From a bacterium (GTDB lineage Bacteria; UBA10199; 2-02-FULL-44-16; JAAZCA01): DNA of 64,000 nt. Both the position numbers and the translations under genes were made by a program. The notes under the pieces were generated by a model. It worked only from the letters and a program-made list of their open reading frames with translations, did not search any database and was not told the DNA's origin. Where the stretch lies: NCBI GenBank assembly GCA_021810905.1, contig JAJZQH010000002.1, positions 248,001 through 312,000 on the forward strand, given 5' to 3'. Shown here in pieces: positions 46,486 to 54,073 of the stretch; positions within the stretch are counted from its first letter, which is position 1; each line of letters opens with the position of its first letter.

Positions 46486-47130
46486 ATGCCGAAAGAACCT
46501 GAAATTAAGCGTACTTATGTTTTTGTAGACGGCCAGAACCTGTTTCATGCGGTCAAGGATGCCTTTGGGTACACATATCCCAATTATGACGTCAAACGCT
46601 TGTCCGAAGCGGTATGTTCCGCCAGAGGGCTGTCCATTGAGAAGATTTTCTTCTATACGGGTGTTCCGGAAGCGAGCGACGACGAAAAATGGAATTCATT
46701 CTGGAATGCGAAGCTTGCAAACATGGGGCGGACGGGTATTAACACCTTCAGCCGTGCGCTGCGCTATCGAAACCAGAATGTGAAACTGCCGGATGGGTCC
46801 GTTTTCACAACCTTGGTGGCCCAGGAAAAAGGAATCGACGTACGAATCGCGCTCGATATCGTGCGATTTGCGCGAGAAGGCTTTTACGACGTTGCTCTGG
46901 TGTTCAGCCAGGACCAGGACCTTTCGGAAGTCGCCGATGAAATCAAGTCGATTTCAAAAGATCAGAAGCGCTGGATCAAAGTTGCGTGCGCCTATCCGGT
47001 GAGCCCCACGTATAGCAACAGGCGAGGAATCAACGGAACCGAATGGGTCAAGATAGACCGAGAGACGTACAATAGTTGTATCGATATGAGGCGCTACGGA
47101 AAGGAAAACAAAAAAGATGTGCTTCCCTGA
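46486..47130 (+). CDS. NYN-domain (PIN-like) putative ribonuclease
   Basis: 214 residues. The fold is LabA/DUF88-like: YVFVDGQNLFHAVKD at the start (catalytic Asp/Asn), KGIDVRIALDIVRF, and LVFSQDQDLSEVADE with the second acidic cluster. These are metal-dependent RNases or regulatory nucleases. It lies next to tRNA-Ser at the edge of the accessory region. Function in defence or tRNA processing is possible but not shown. Confidence 0.88.
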   Translation: MPKEPEIKRTYVFVDGQNLFHAVKDAFGYTYPNYDVKRLSEAVCSARGLSIEKIFFYTGVPEASDDEKWNSFWNAKLANMGRTGINTFSRALRYRNQNVKLPDGSVFTTLVAQEKGIDVRIALDIVRFAREGFYDVALVFSQDQDLSEVADEIKSISKDQKRWIKVACAYPVSPTYSNRRGINGTEWVKIDRETYNSCIDMRRYGKENKKDVLP

Positions 47131-47241
47131 GGATAGAAGCGCGGCGCCTGCCTTTGCCGGCATTGGTCTTTACAAATGACCGATTGCACTATAGTTAAGC
47201 ATGGTTGCAGAGTTGAAACGAAAGTTTTGAAAAAAAGCGCC

Positions 47242-47331
47242 GGAGGGGTGGGAGAGTGGCCGATTCCAGCTGCCTGCTAAGCAGTTGCACCTTAACAGGT
47301 GCCGCGAGTTCGAATCTCGCCCCCTCCGCCA
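47242..47331 (+). tRNA. tRNA-Ser (anticodon GCT)
   Basis: Class II tRNA with a long variable arm: acceptor GGAGGGG/CCCCTCC, anticodon loop CTGCTAA (GCT), variable stem around CACCTTAACAGGTG, T loop TTCGAAT. Discriminator G and an encoded CCA (47329-47331). Confidence 0.95.
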
Positions 47332-47338
47332 ACTACGA

Positions 47339-47370
47339 AGCCTCGCTCAACGCGGGGCTTTGTTTTTTTT
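47339..47370 (+). terminator. tRNA-Ser terminator
   Basis: GCCTCGC (47340-47346) pairs with GCGGGGC (47352-47358) with one G-T pair, then TTTGTTTTTTTT. Confidence 0.88.
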
Positions 47371-47455
47371 GAGTTATATGTCGTGAGCTGACCCTGGAAA
47401 GCACGGAGTATACCTATATGATCGAGCACGATATCGAGGACTCCATTCGGAGTTT

Positions 47456-47761
47456 TGCGGCAGGATCGGAAGCCTGATCACGAGCGCGAAGATCAAATCG
47501 AGGCAGCGTCCCAAGGAGGAATGCTGTTCATACAAATACGATGGATCATGCAAGGCGTGTCTTGGCAAGTGCGCTGTTGGCGCGCTCGCCGAAGACGGAC
47601 TCGATAAGCACGCCTGCTACGGGGTTTGTCTGAAAAACGAACGGCTGTGGGAAAACATCGGAAAGGCCGACGTCTGCGGCAAATGCACGTGCGGAGTTCC
47701 ATGCAGCTTCACAAATCCAGTATCAAATTTATCCATTGGTCACCTTTCCCGCCCATCCTGA
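47456..47761 (+). pseudogene. 5'-truncated QueG-like 4Fe-4S protein fragment
   Basis: This frame encodes about 100 residues that match the C terminus of epoxyqueuosine-reductase-like iron-sulfur proteins: RIGSLITSAKI, YDGSCKACLGKCAVGAL, KHACYGVCL and ADVCGKCTCGVPCSF. The start and the rest of the protein are missing, and the upstream frame is not coherent. The first copy of the ATCCATT repeat overlaps its end (47728-47784). It is a decayed remnant placed directly downstream of tRNA-Ser. Confidence 0.7.
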
Positions 47762-47784
47762 TTCGGTTGCGGTGGAAGTGGGAG
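47728..47784. repeat. Dispersed 60-nt repeat, copy 1
   Basis: Shares TTTATCCATT, CCCATCC and GATTxGxTTGCxGTGxAAxTGG with the copies at 47832-47892 and 49079-49149. Confidence 0.7.
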
Positions 47785-47831
47785 GAAGTTCCTTGCTGAA
47801 ATCTGATTCTGGCAGAATTCGTGGATAAATA

Positions 47832-47892
47832 TTTATCCATCCATCAACTATCCCGGCCCATCCCGATTTGATTGCAGTGAAAGTGGTCTGAG
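47832..47892. repeat. Dispersed 60-nt repeat, copy 2
   Basis: Same repeat as copy 1: TTTATCCATCC, GGCCCATCCCGATTTGATTG and CAGTGAAAGTGG. The rest of 47762-47991 holds nothing else identified. Confidence 0.7.
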
Positions 47893-47991
47893 TTTTTCCT
47901 TGAATATTAAGCGCCTCACTCCCTAGTATATGCGGTATAACAACATAACTGATGACTAAACAACAATGACAGCGGGAAAGGAAGGTTTCGT

Positions 47992-49005
47992 ATGCTTCCC
48001 ATTCTTGTTACGGGACCGGCAGGAAATACAGGACAAATCATCGTCGACCAACTTCTCGAGCTCGACGTGCCGTTCGTCGCGATGACGCACAATATAGAGC
48101 GCGCAGAGGAGTTCGAAGCCAGTGGGATACCGGTTCGCTATGGAAATTTCGACGATCCATCGAGCCTCGACGAAGCGCTGAAAGGCATAGGCACGGCCTA
48201 TCTCGTGTGTACCCCCGATGATTCTCTTTTCGATCGCGAAAGCAACTTCATCAAAGCGGCAGAGAGAGCCGGATTGAGTCACGTCTTATACCATTCAGCA
48301 CATTTGGCACACACTCATTCTCCGTCCCCAAACCTGAAGAACCACGGCAGAATAGAAGAACTCCTTCAAGAATCTGCGCTGCCGCACACGATCATTCGCC
48401 CTGGCGGCTATATGCAGACGTGGACCGTCTTTACATGGGCACTGCTCACGGGAAGAAAGGACTTTGGAGTTCTCTCCATGCCGGGAGGCGATGGAAAGAT
48501 ACCGCTCTTGGATGTGCGCGATCTCGCCAAGGCTATGATGAAAGTGCTCCTGGAACCCGAACAACACCTCGACAAGACGTATGTCATTACTGGTCTCGTA
48601 TCGATGGGGTATGCCGAACACGCCGAAATTTGGTCCAGGGTCCTCGGAAAGCCGGTGGAATACCTCCCGTCCTCGGAAGAACAGTTCAAATGGGTCATGA
48701 AGGCACTTGGTAGCGGCGAAGGAGCCGCAGCCGAACACGTGTTCCAAATCTTTCGCTGGCAGCGTGCAGGAGAATTGGCCAAAGTCTATCCGGGGCTTGA
48801 AGAGCTTGGCATTCCGTTCACGCCCTTTGAAGACTTTGCACGCGACTGGGTTGAGGGCCTGACCAGAGGCGGCAATTCCTTTGAGCAACATGATTCACCC
48901 CGTGTGAGAATGATGAACAAGATTTTTCTTGAGATGGTAGCCGCGCGCCGTACCACCAAAAGCGTTTGGGAATCTGCCAGGACGTTTCTCGGCAGCAGGA
49001 AATGA
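47992..49005 (+). CDS. NmrA-like NAD(P)-binding protein
   Basis: 337 residues. Rossmann start PILVTGPAGNTGQ, then 'GNFDDPSSLDEAL' and 'IRPGGYMQTW', as in NmrA/SDR-type proteins that act as redox sensors or NAD(P)H oxidoreductases. The catalytic Tyr is not certain. AGGAAGG precedes the ATG. The gene is flanked by copies of the 60-nt repeat, suggesting a mobile or duplicated unit. Confidence 0.85.
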   Translation: MLPILVTGPAGNTGQIIVDQLLELDVPFVAMTHNIERAEEFEASGIPVRYGNFDDPSSLDEALKGIGTAYLVCTPDDSLFDRESNFIKAAERAGLSHVLYHSAHLAHTHSPSPNLKNHGRIEELLQESALPHTIIRPGGYMQTWTVFTWALLTGRKDFGVLSMPGGDGKIPLLDVRDLAKAMMKVLLEPEQHLDKTYVITGLVSMGYAEHAEIWSRVLGKPVEYLPSSEEQFKWVMKALGSGEGAAAEHVFQIFRWQRAGELAKVYPGLEELGIPFTPFEDFARDWVEGLTRGGNSFEQHDSPRVRMMNKIFLEMVAARRTTKSVWESARTFLGSRK

Positions 49006-49078
49006 TAAGGCACGCAAACCTCCCCTTTTTCCTCAGGAATCGGGACGATCAGAAGTCGTACAGTAGTATGGAGTGATA

Positions 49079-49149
49079 TTTATCCATTGATCGTCTATTC
49101 CAATCATCCCAGCCCATTCCGATTTGATTGCAGTGAAAATGGGAGGGGG
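49079..49149. repeat. Dispersed 60-nt repeat, copy 3
   Basis: TTTATCCATTGATC, CCCAGCCCATTCCGATTTG and ATTGCAGTGAAAATGG match copies 1 and 2 with a short insertion. It lies downstream of the NmrA-like gene. Confidence 0.7.
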
Positions 49150-49221
49150 ATATAGAGGCATCGCCATTGGGCGGGGCCTTGTTGTTGTGTGTTCATTGCT
49201 AATTAGTATGAGGTTTTTGCT

Positions 49222-50322
49222 ATGCCCAGTAAGGATATGTATAATATGGAAAAGGATATAAAAAATAATTTAACGAGCGCTCAAAGGACCCTACCTCTTT
49301 CTCTGCATATTGATCCAGGGTTTGTTCATCGAAGAAAGATTGAGACGATGCTTGGTGCAAATGGAATTGCGCTAATAAATGAAATGATTTCGAAAATACC
49401 TCCACAAGTTCTGGATTGGCAAAAACAAGTTCAAATAGATCATATCTATACACGAGTATTTCTTAAATGGAGCGAGCATGTAGGAGTTAAATCATTATTG
49501 GAGCTCTTGAGCGATCAATCTGACAGATGTTTCGTATCCATTGTTGAACTTTCAGAATGCGTAGGCAACATTTATACCGATAGTAGGGTTCATAATGATG
49601 TTGTGCTACGCAATTGCGATTCAAAAGTTATTCTAGAATATTCTACTAAATGGGTCTCAGGGGATACATTAAAATCCTATCTATCACAGGGCAGTGATAA
49701 CATCGCTGTTAGCGCAGAATTATTTAAAAAAGATACAAGCACCCTATATTTTCATCCAATCATAATGGGCTTCCCCTGGCCCGAAGGCGAAGTTGATTTT
49801 TTACCTGAATGGTTTGCAAGTGAATTCTACCATGTGTTTATTGACGATATTGATGAGTTTTCAAATGTTAAGGATATTCAGGTCAGTGGTGATGAATGGC
49901 TTATAATGAAGTCAATTTCGGAGGCAGCGTTCAAAAGATGTTTAGGAGAAATCCTGAACGATAGAACCAAGAAGGATTGGGGAGGTGAAAATTCAGATCA
50001 CTTTTCGACTCATTTGCATCTTAATGGTAGACGAGTCATCGGGGCCTTCTTATTAAAAGGACCAGCTAAGTTTGAACCAATGAATCTTAACAATCTTGGC
50101 AAGAATAACGATCAAATCAACCGCCTTGCCAAGGAGCCGGCTGACCTATTAATTGTGCAGCATTGTCATGATATTGAGCCCGCTGTACACGAAACATTGA
50201 GAGCATTTGCCGTCCAACCGGGACGACCACGAAACTATTGTTTAATTGATGGTAGGGACTCTTATCGTTTACTCAAAGCGTACAATAAAATTGACGATGC
50301 ACTGTCTTACAGCCAAAGCTGA
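49222..50322 (+). CDS. Unknown protein of AT-rich pair, possibly nuclease-like
   Basis: 366 residues, clearly more AT-rich than the neighbours. No clear homology. The C-terminal third has RRVIGAFLLKGPAKFEP (274-280 GAFLLKG), KNNDQINRLAKEPADLLIVQH and YCLIDGRDSYRLLKAYN. This order (a strand ending in xLKG, then a Q/H-rich strand) recalls PD-(D/E)XK-type nuclease cores, but the acidic residues are not certain. The stop is 14 nt before the cyclase-like gene, so an operon is likely. It may be the effector of that gene. Confidence 0.55.
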   Translation: MPSKDMYNMEKDIKNNLTSAQRTLPLSLHIDPGFVHRRKIETMLGANGIALINEMISKIPPQVLDWQKQVQIDHIYTRVFLKWSEHVGVKSLLELLSDQSDRCFVSIVELSECVGNIYTDSRVHNDVVLRNCDSKVILEYSTKWVSGDTLKSYLSQGSDNIAVSAELFKKDTSTLYFHPIIMGFPWPEGEVDFLPEWFASEFYHVFIDDIDEFSNVKDIQVSGDEWLIMKSISEAAFKRCLGEILNDRTKKDWGGENSDHFSTHLHLNGRRVIGAFLLKGPAKFEPMNLNNLGKNNDQINRLAKEPADLLIVQHCHDIEPAVHETLRAFAVQPGRPRNYCLIDGRDSYRLLKAYNKIDDALSYSQS

Positions 50323-50336
50323 GACTTAGCGTTGCA

Positions 50337-51362
50337 ATGGATGGGATAATAGTATGGATGGAAATTATGACTGAACGAAGAGACATATTTGAATATGAAG
50401 ACGAGCTTAAACAAGGGTTTTATCTGGTTGGACTTGTTGATATTCTTGGGCAGAAGGAAAAACTGGCTGAAGTTGACAAGATCAGTGTAGATAATCCCGA
50501 GGAGTTTACAAAACAACTCATTGAAGTATGGCGCCCAATTCAAAGATTAAGAGCTGTATTTCATGAAACGTATACATCTTTTTTAGATCATCGAAAACAA
50601 GATGCCTTAAAAGAATCTTTAACGGGGCCAGAAAAAGATATTTATGAATACTTTCAGAGTCCACCAGAAATCAAATTTCAAGGTTTTTCAGATACAGTAG
50701 TTTTCTATGTTGATTTGTCGAACGATAATAAATGCTTACCTATTACCGCGGTCTTATTGTCACTAATAGCTTGTAGCGCAGCGATATCAACATTAATGGC
50801 TATGGGCCATTCACTTCGTGGCGGTATTGATGTTGGTCGAGCAGCGAAATTGTACAAAAATGAAATCTACGGTCCTCCCTTAGTCTGCGCCCATCACCTG
50901 GAAAGTAAAAAAGCAAAGTGGCCAAGAATCCTGATCGGTGCTGGCCTCATTGGTTATCTGCGCGCTGCTCTTAACACCAATGATAGTGACTTCTCAGCCT
51001 TAGAGCCCGGCCAAGAGAAACTAGTTGCCAACTATCTATCTTTTGGATCCCAACTTAAAAGAGAACATCCCGACGCTTTTCCAAAATATGTAAATCTTAT
51101 TAGAAACGATGCTGAGCTTTGCCGTCGCCTTATCGCTCGGGACGTTGATCAGGATTTCATGTTGGATTATTTGGGGGAGTTTATTTCAACATTATTATCC
51201 AAATTACCCAAGCATGACTCTGGTAAACTTTTTCAAATGGCGTCTAGCTTTGCTGCAAGTGAACGGGAAAGGTTTCACAAATTAGGAGATGACAAATTGT
51301 ATCCGAGATATATCAAGCTTTGTGATTACATAGAATCACGCTCCTCTTTCTGGAAAACCTGA
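50337..51362 (+). CDS. Class III nucleotidyl-cyclase-like protein (PycC type)
   Basis: 341 residues; ATGs at 50358 and 50367 are alternatives, the latter after GGATGG. It carries the pattern of PycC-type pyrimidine cyclases and related class III cyclases: VGLVDILG (Asp35), GFSDTVVFYVD (Asp119), LRGGIDVG (160-167), EIYGPPLVCAHHLESKKAKWPRILI with the substrate-side LES and PR. The two Asp residues would bind the metal ions. Such proteins make cyclic nucleotides as antiphage alarms. Here it is paired with an unknown gene. AT-rich, likely acquired. Confidence 0.65.
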   Translation: MDGIIVWMEIMTERRDIFEYEDELKQGFYLVGLVDILGQKEKLAEVDKISVDNPEEFTKQLIEVWRPIQRLRAVFHETYTSFLDHRKQDALKESLTGPEKDIYEYFQSPPEIKFQGFSDTVVFYVDLSNDNKCLPITAVLLSLIACSAAISTLMAMGHSLRGGIDVGRAAKLYKNEIYGPPLVCAHHLESKKAKWPRILIGAGLIGYLRAALNTNDSDFSALEPGQEKLVANYLSFGSQLKREHPDAFPKYVNLIRNDAELCRRLIARDVDQDFMLDYLGEFISTLLSKLPKHDSGKLFQMASSFAASERERFHKLGDDKLYPRYIKLCDYIESRSSFWKT

Positions 51363-51393
51363 GTTTGAATAGTTGTTCAACAATACATAGACG

Positions 51394-52431
51394 GGGGTCA
51401 AGTCTTGACATTGTAAAGGATGTTACGACAGACGATATTTGTCTTGTCGGTGAGGTCCTTATCCCAGCCAAGCCTTGTTTTAAAACGCTCAAACGCCTTG
51501 GCTATCGTATATTCGCTCTCAACGCAAAAAACCCTGGCGATCTCCGAATGTGTTCGACCTGTCAATTTCCTGACCAGATATATCGCCATCAGACGCGCTT
51601 CATTCCCTTGACCCGGGCGCTTGTCCCGAAGTCCGCTCACTGACATATCGTACGCAAACGCAACAGACGACATAACGTCATTCCATTTTACCTTTGGCCG
51701 GGGTTGCCTGTGCTTTACAGATATTTCTTTGTCCTTCTTTTTCTTCGGGCCGACGAAGTTGTCATAAACCCAGTCCCTGAAACCCTCAGCGCCGATCACA
51801 ACCGTGTCTTTCTGCATTGCATTTTTGAACTCCTCAGTTACTCCAGCGCGGACGAATTTATCAAATTCCACGACCGCTCGATCCCTGTCCCTGCCAAAAT
51901 ATCCCAATACCTCGTCCGTCGTCAGCCAGCCCTCTTTCTTCTCAGACTGCAAATATGCCCGATGACTGCTCCACACATAGGTTCCGGGATGACGCGCCAA
52001 ACCAGCATCCACAGGATTCATGTGAATATATCGAGCAACCTGCAGAAGATATTCATCCTTATCCACGAGCTTTGCCCTGTAACGCCCCTTGAACAGCGGG
52101 CCGTCCGTCCTGTTCGCTTTGTTGAATTTCTGGGTGTAGACCCCATTGAGATGCCGCATGGCGCGCGCCAGTCCCAGTTCAGGCGTGTGGACGAGAAGGT
52201 GGTAATGATTGTCCATCAGTGCATAGGCGTGCACCTCGATGCGAAATGTCTCGACAGTTTCACTGAGAATGGAGAGGAACTGACGCCAGTCCTTTGAAGT
52301 GAGATAGGTCCTGCGGCGGCCAAGACCACGATTCATAACGTGATACCATGCCCCGGGATACTCGATTCTTAGCGGTCGTGCCACGTCTGAACCGCTACCT
52401 GCAAACCTCTACTATGTCAAGACTTGACCCC
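51394..52431 (-). mobile_element. RAYT element with 18-bp palindromic ends
   Basis: Perfect 18-nt inverted repeats (51394-51411 and 52414-52431, GGGGTCAAGTCTTGACAT on the left) bracket the transposase gene. Each end is itself a palindrome (GTCAAG-T-CTTGAC). The left end overlaps the stop codon of the gene. This is the layout of REP-associated tyrosine transposases, but here the ends form a complete element. Confidence 0.8.
51398..52384 (-). CDS. REP-associated tyrosine transposase (Y1_Tnp, RAYT)
   Basis: 328 residues. The HUH-type motif is NHYHLLV, and GPLFKGRYRAKLVDKDEYL with VARYIHMNPV carries the catalytic Tyr region. The C terminus (LTGRTHSEIARVFCVESEYTI) resembles a DnaA-like helix-turn-helix. 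It binds the palindromic ends and moves or copies short repeats. ORF is intact. Confidence 0.9.
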   Translation of the reverse strand: MARPLRIEYPGAWYHVMNRGLGRRRTYLTSKDWRQFLSILSETVETFRIEVHAYALMDNHYHLLVHTPELGLARAMRHLNGVYTQKFNKANRTDGPLFKGRYRAKLVDKDEYLLQVARYIHMNPVDAGLARHPGTYVWSSHRAYLQSEKKEGWLTTDEVLGYFGRDRDRAVVEFDKFVRAGVTEEFKNAMQKDTVVIGAEGFRDWVYDNFVGPKKKKDKEISVKHRQPRPKVKWNDVMSSVAFAYDMSVSGLRDKRPGQGNEARLMAIYLVRKLTGRTHSEIARVFCVESEYTIAKAFERFKTRLGWDKDLTDKTNIVCRNILYNVKT

Positions 52432-52435
52432 GTTA

Positions 52436-52462
52436 CTTAGCAGGCAGCTTGAATCGGCCACT
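52436..52462 (-). other. tRNA-Ser fragment, inverted copy
   Basis: 26 of 27 nt match tRNA-Ser positions 47255-47281 (D arm to anticodon loop) in opposite orientation. It ends at TAAC just beyond the right end of the RAYT element, so the element may have landed next to, or cut, a tRNA-Ser copy. Confidence 0.7.
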
Positions 52463-52514
52463 GCCCCTGCTGAGCGCCTGGGCGGATTCGCAGCGTGAGT
52501 CTGGGCGCGTCGCA

Positions 52515-52652
52515 TCAGTGGACTTCGCCGCCCTTATCCACATCGCTTTTTGGGAGCATCTCCTCTGGCGCGCCTTGAAGAGGACGGACGTCACGAACTC
52601 CGCGAAGCGTGAACAGCCCGCAGATCGTTGCGACGATTACTCTCTTCATCAT
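52515..52652 (-). CDS. Possible 45-aa peptide gene or remnant
   Basis: A frame from ATG 52652 with GGGGG before it (the same style as the exported proteins of this genome) encodes MMKRVIVATICGLF and a polar end. It may be a short exported peptide or a truncated lipoprotein gene. Low confidence. Confidence 0.3.
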   Translation of the reverse strand: MMKRVIVATICGLFTLRGVRDVRPLQGAPEEMLPKSDVDKGGEVH

Positions 52653-52661
52653 GGTCCCCCA

Positions 52662-53279
52662 TTAAGTCTTCCGCATTTTATCCAGCAACCGTTCAATGAA
52701 CGTGCGCTTATCGTCGTGAATACATTGCCCGCGTTCCCGCAGAAGCCACCTTAATGCCGTAGATTCTTCATCGCACAGCATAAAAAACGTCATCATAAAC
52801 GCATTTTGCCCTTTGCCTGTTTCGAGTTTTGTAAGGGTCGCCTGCGTCGTGCCAAAGAGCAATGCAAAATCGCGTTGATTGAGACCGATTCTCTCACGAA
52901 AGTTTTTGAGTTTTTCCGCTGAATACGATCGCGGCGTTCTTTCGAAGACAAATGTAGAAGGGCCTCTGCGGCCAATGGCCGTGAGGAGCACAAGCGGATC
53001 GTCTTCTTTTGCTGAAATCCCCCATTGTCTGCAATAATCTTCATACGCAGGATTCTCACGCGATGGTATGCGATCTGCGAGTGACGGAAAAAACTTCTTG
53101 CTTGAGAAAGATTCCTTCCAAAGCGGAAATTCGGGACCCAAGGCGACACTTTTTTTGAGGCGCCGGTATTTCTTATCATATGCAAAATGAAACAGTCCGC
53201 GTTCCCTCCAGATGTTCCCTACAAAAATGCGCCGTGAGGCAATCTGGCTGAATACATCAATTTTATTGTCTTTCGACAT
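52662..53279 (-). CDS. HipA N-terminal-like domain fused to XRE HTH
   Basis: 205 residues. The first 110 resemble the HipA N-terminal lobe (GLFHFAYDKKY, LGPEFPLW, FFPSLADRIPSRE), and the rest is an XRE-type DNA-binding domain (RERIGLNQRDFALLFGTTQATLTKLE). This fuses what are two genes in HipBST systems (HipS and HipB). It overlaps the kinase gene upstream by 17 nt. Confidence 0.7.
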   Translation of the reverse strand: MSKDNKIDVFSQIASRRIFVGNIWRERGLFHFAYDKKYRRLKKSVALGPEFPLWKESFSSKKFFPSLADRIPSRENPAYEDYCRQWGISAKEDDPLVLLTAIGRRGPSTFVFERTPRSYSAEKLKNFRERIGLNQRDFALLFGTTQATLTKLETGKGQNAFMMTFFMLCDEESTALRWLLRERGQCIHDDKRTFIERLLDKMRKT

Positions 53280-53802
53280 ATGTTTTTAAATCTCCATAGC
53301 GCGTTGTTACGAGTTTTGCGATTGCAGCCCTCATCTCCTTTGATAAAGATTGCGACTCGCTTATGTATTCCTGAATTTTATCGAGCGACAGAGCTTCGTA
53401 GAAGGACCGTGCGATTTCAATGACGCCAAGTCGTTTCAATTCATCCAGGTATTCCGTCATTTCCGGCTCGCGCGAACCGTGCGTCCAGATCTTGCCTTTG
53501 GGCGCGAATGTCGCCTTGAGGATGTTTCCGGATTCAAGTCCAAGCGACGACGGATTATCGTAGATGGGAGTCAATCGTCTTCCGCGGGAAGTTTCGATAA
53601 AAGCAATATTTCTTCCATGTCTGTCGTGGTTTCCGATCAAGGCGTCAAAGAGGAGCATGCGAAAAAACATCTCTACATCTGCTGCCGAATTGGTTTCCCT
53701 ATATATAGCATTGCTTATTTCTTCGACATTATAATGTTCAGATCCTGATTTCAGATAGTGATAGATATGGTTGAGCGTTGCATGATGCTGATATTTGTCC
53801 AT
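53263..53802 (-). pseudogene. Truncated HipA/HipT-like kinase
   Basis: About 179 residues from ATG 53802, with the frame open back to a TTG at 53841 and a stop at about 53886. It keeps the catalytic core DALIGNHDRHGRNIAF (Asp60, Asn65) and PIYDNPSSLG (Asp82), but the N-terminal half with the ATP-binding loop is missing. Upstream in frame are HipA-like residues (GELAFVSRNF), then a perfect palindrome. It is either a 5' truncated pseudogene or an odd short toxin paired with the HTH/HipA-N protein. Confidence 0.6.
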
Positions 53803-53848
53803 AAAGTTCCGCGAGACAAAAGCCAGTTCCCCCTTTCCAATTTATTGT

Positions 53849-53891
53849 GACTAAGATATATGTCGCATATATAATGACATATATCTTAGTC
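53849..53891. promoter_or_regulatory. Perfect 16-bp palindrome before Hip-like genes
   Basis: GACTAAGATATATGTC (53849-53864) and GACATATATCTTAGTC (53876-53891) are perfect inverse complements with an 11-nt AT-rich loop. It is a candidate operator for the HTH protein, or the mark of an insertion that cut the kinase gene. Confidence 0.65.
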
Positions 53892-54073
53892 AAGAATATT
53901 TCAAAACCACGCCTCCCAAGCCCCCATATGGGCAAAACATATAGATCTTTTCCTCGTAATCCGGCATTCAGGGTCGGCACTCATTCCCACAGATTCGGCG
54001 TCCCGAAATACGCGTGAGACGTCATGTTTGCCTTTTCCATGAAATACGTGTCAACGCGAACATGGAGCTCTTG

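Noticed and set aside
47728-49149. CRISPR array suggested by three similar 60-nt repeats
   Set aside because: Spacing is irregular (about 100 and 1250 nt), the repeats vary, and no cas gene is nearby.
53738-53980. 80-aa minus-strand frame upstream of the Hip-like kinase
   Set aside because: It crosses the palindrome and runs in another frame than the kinase; no HipA motif is found in it.
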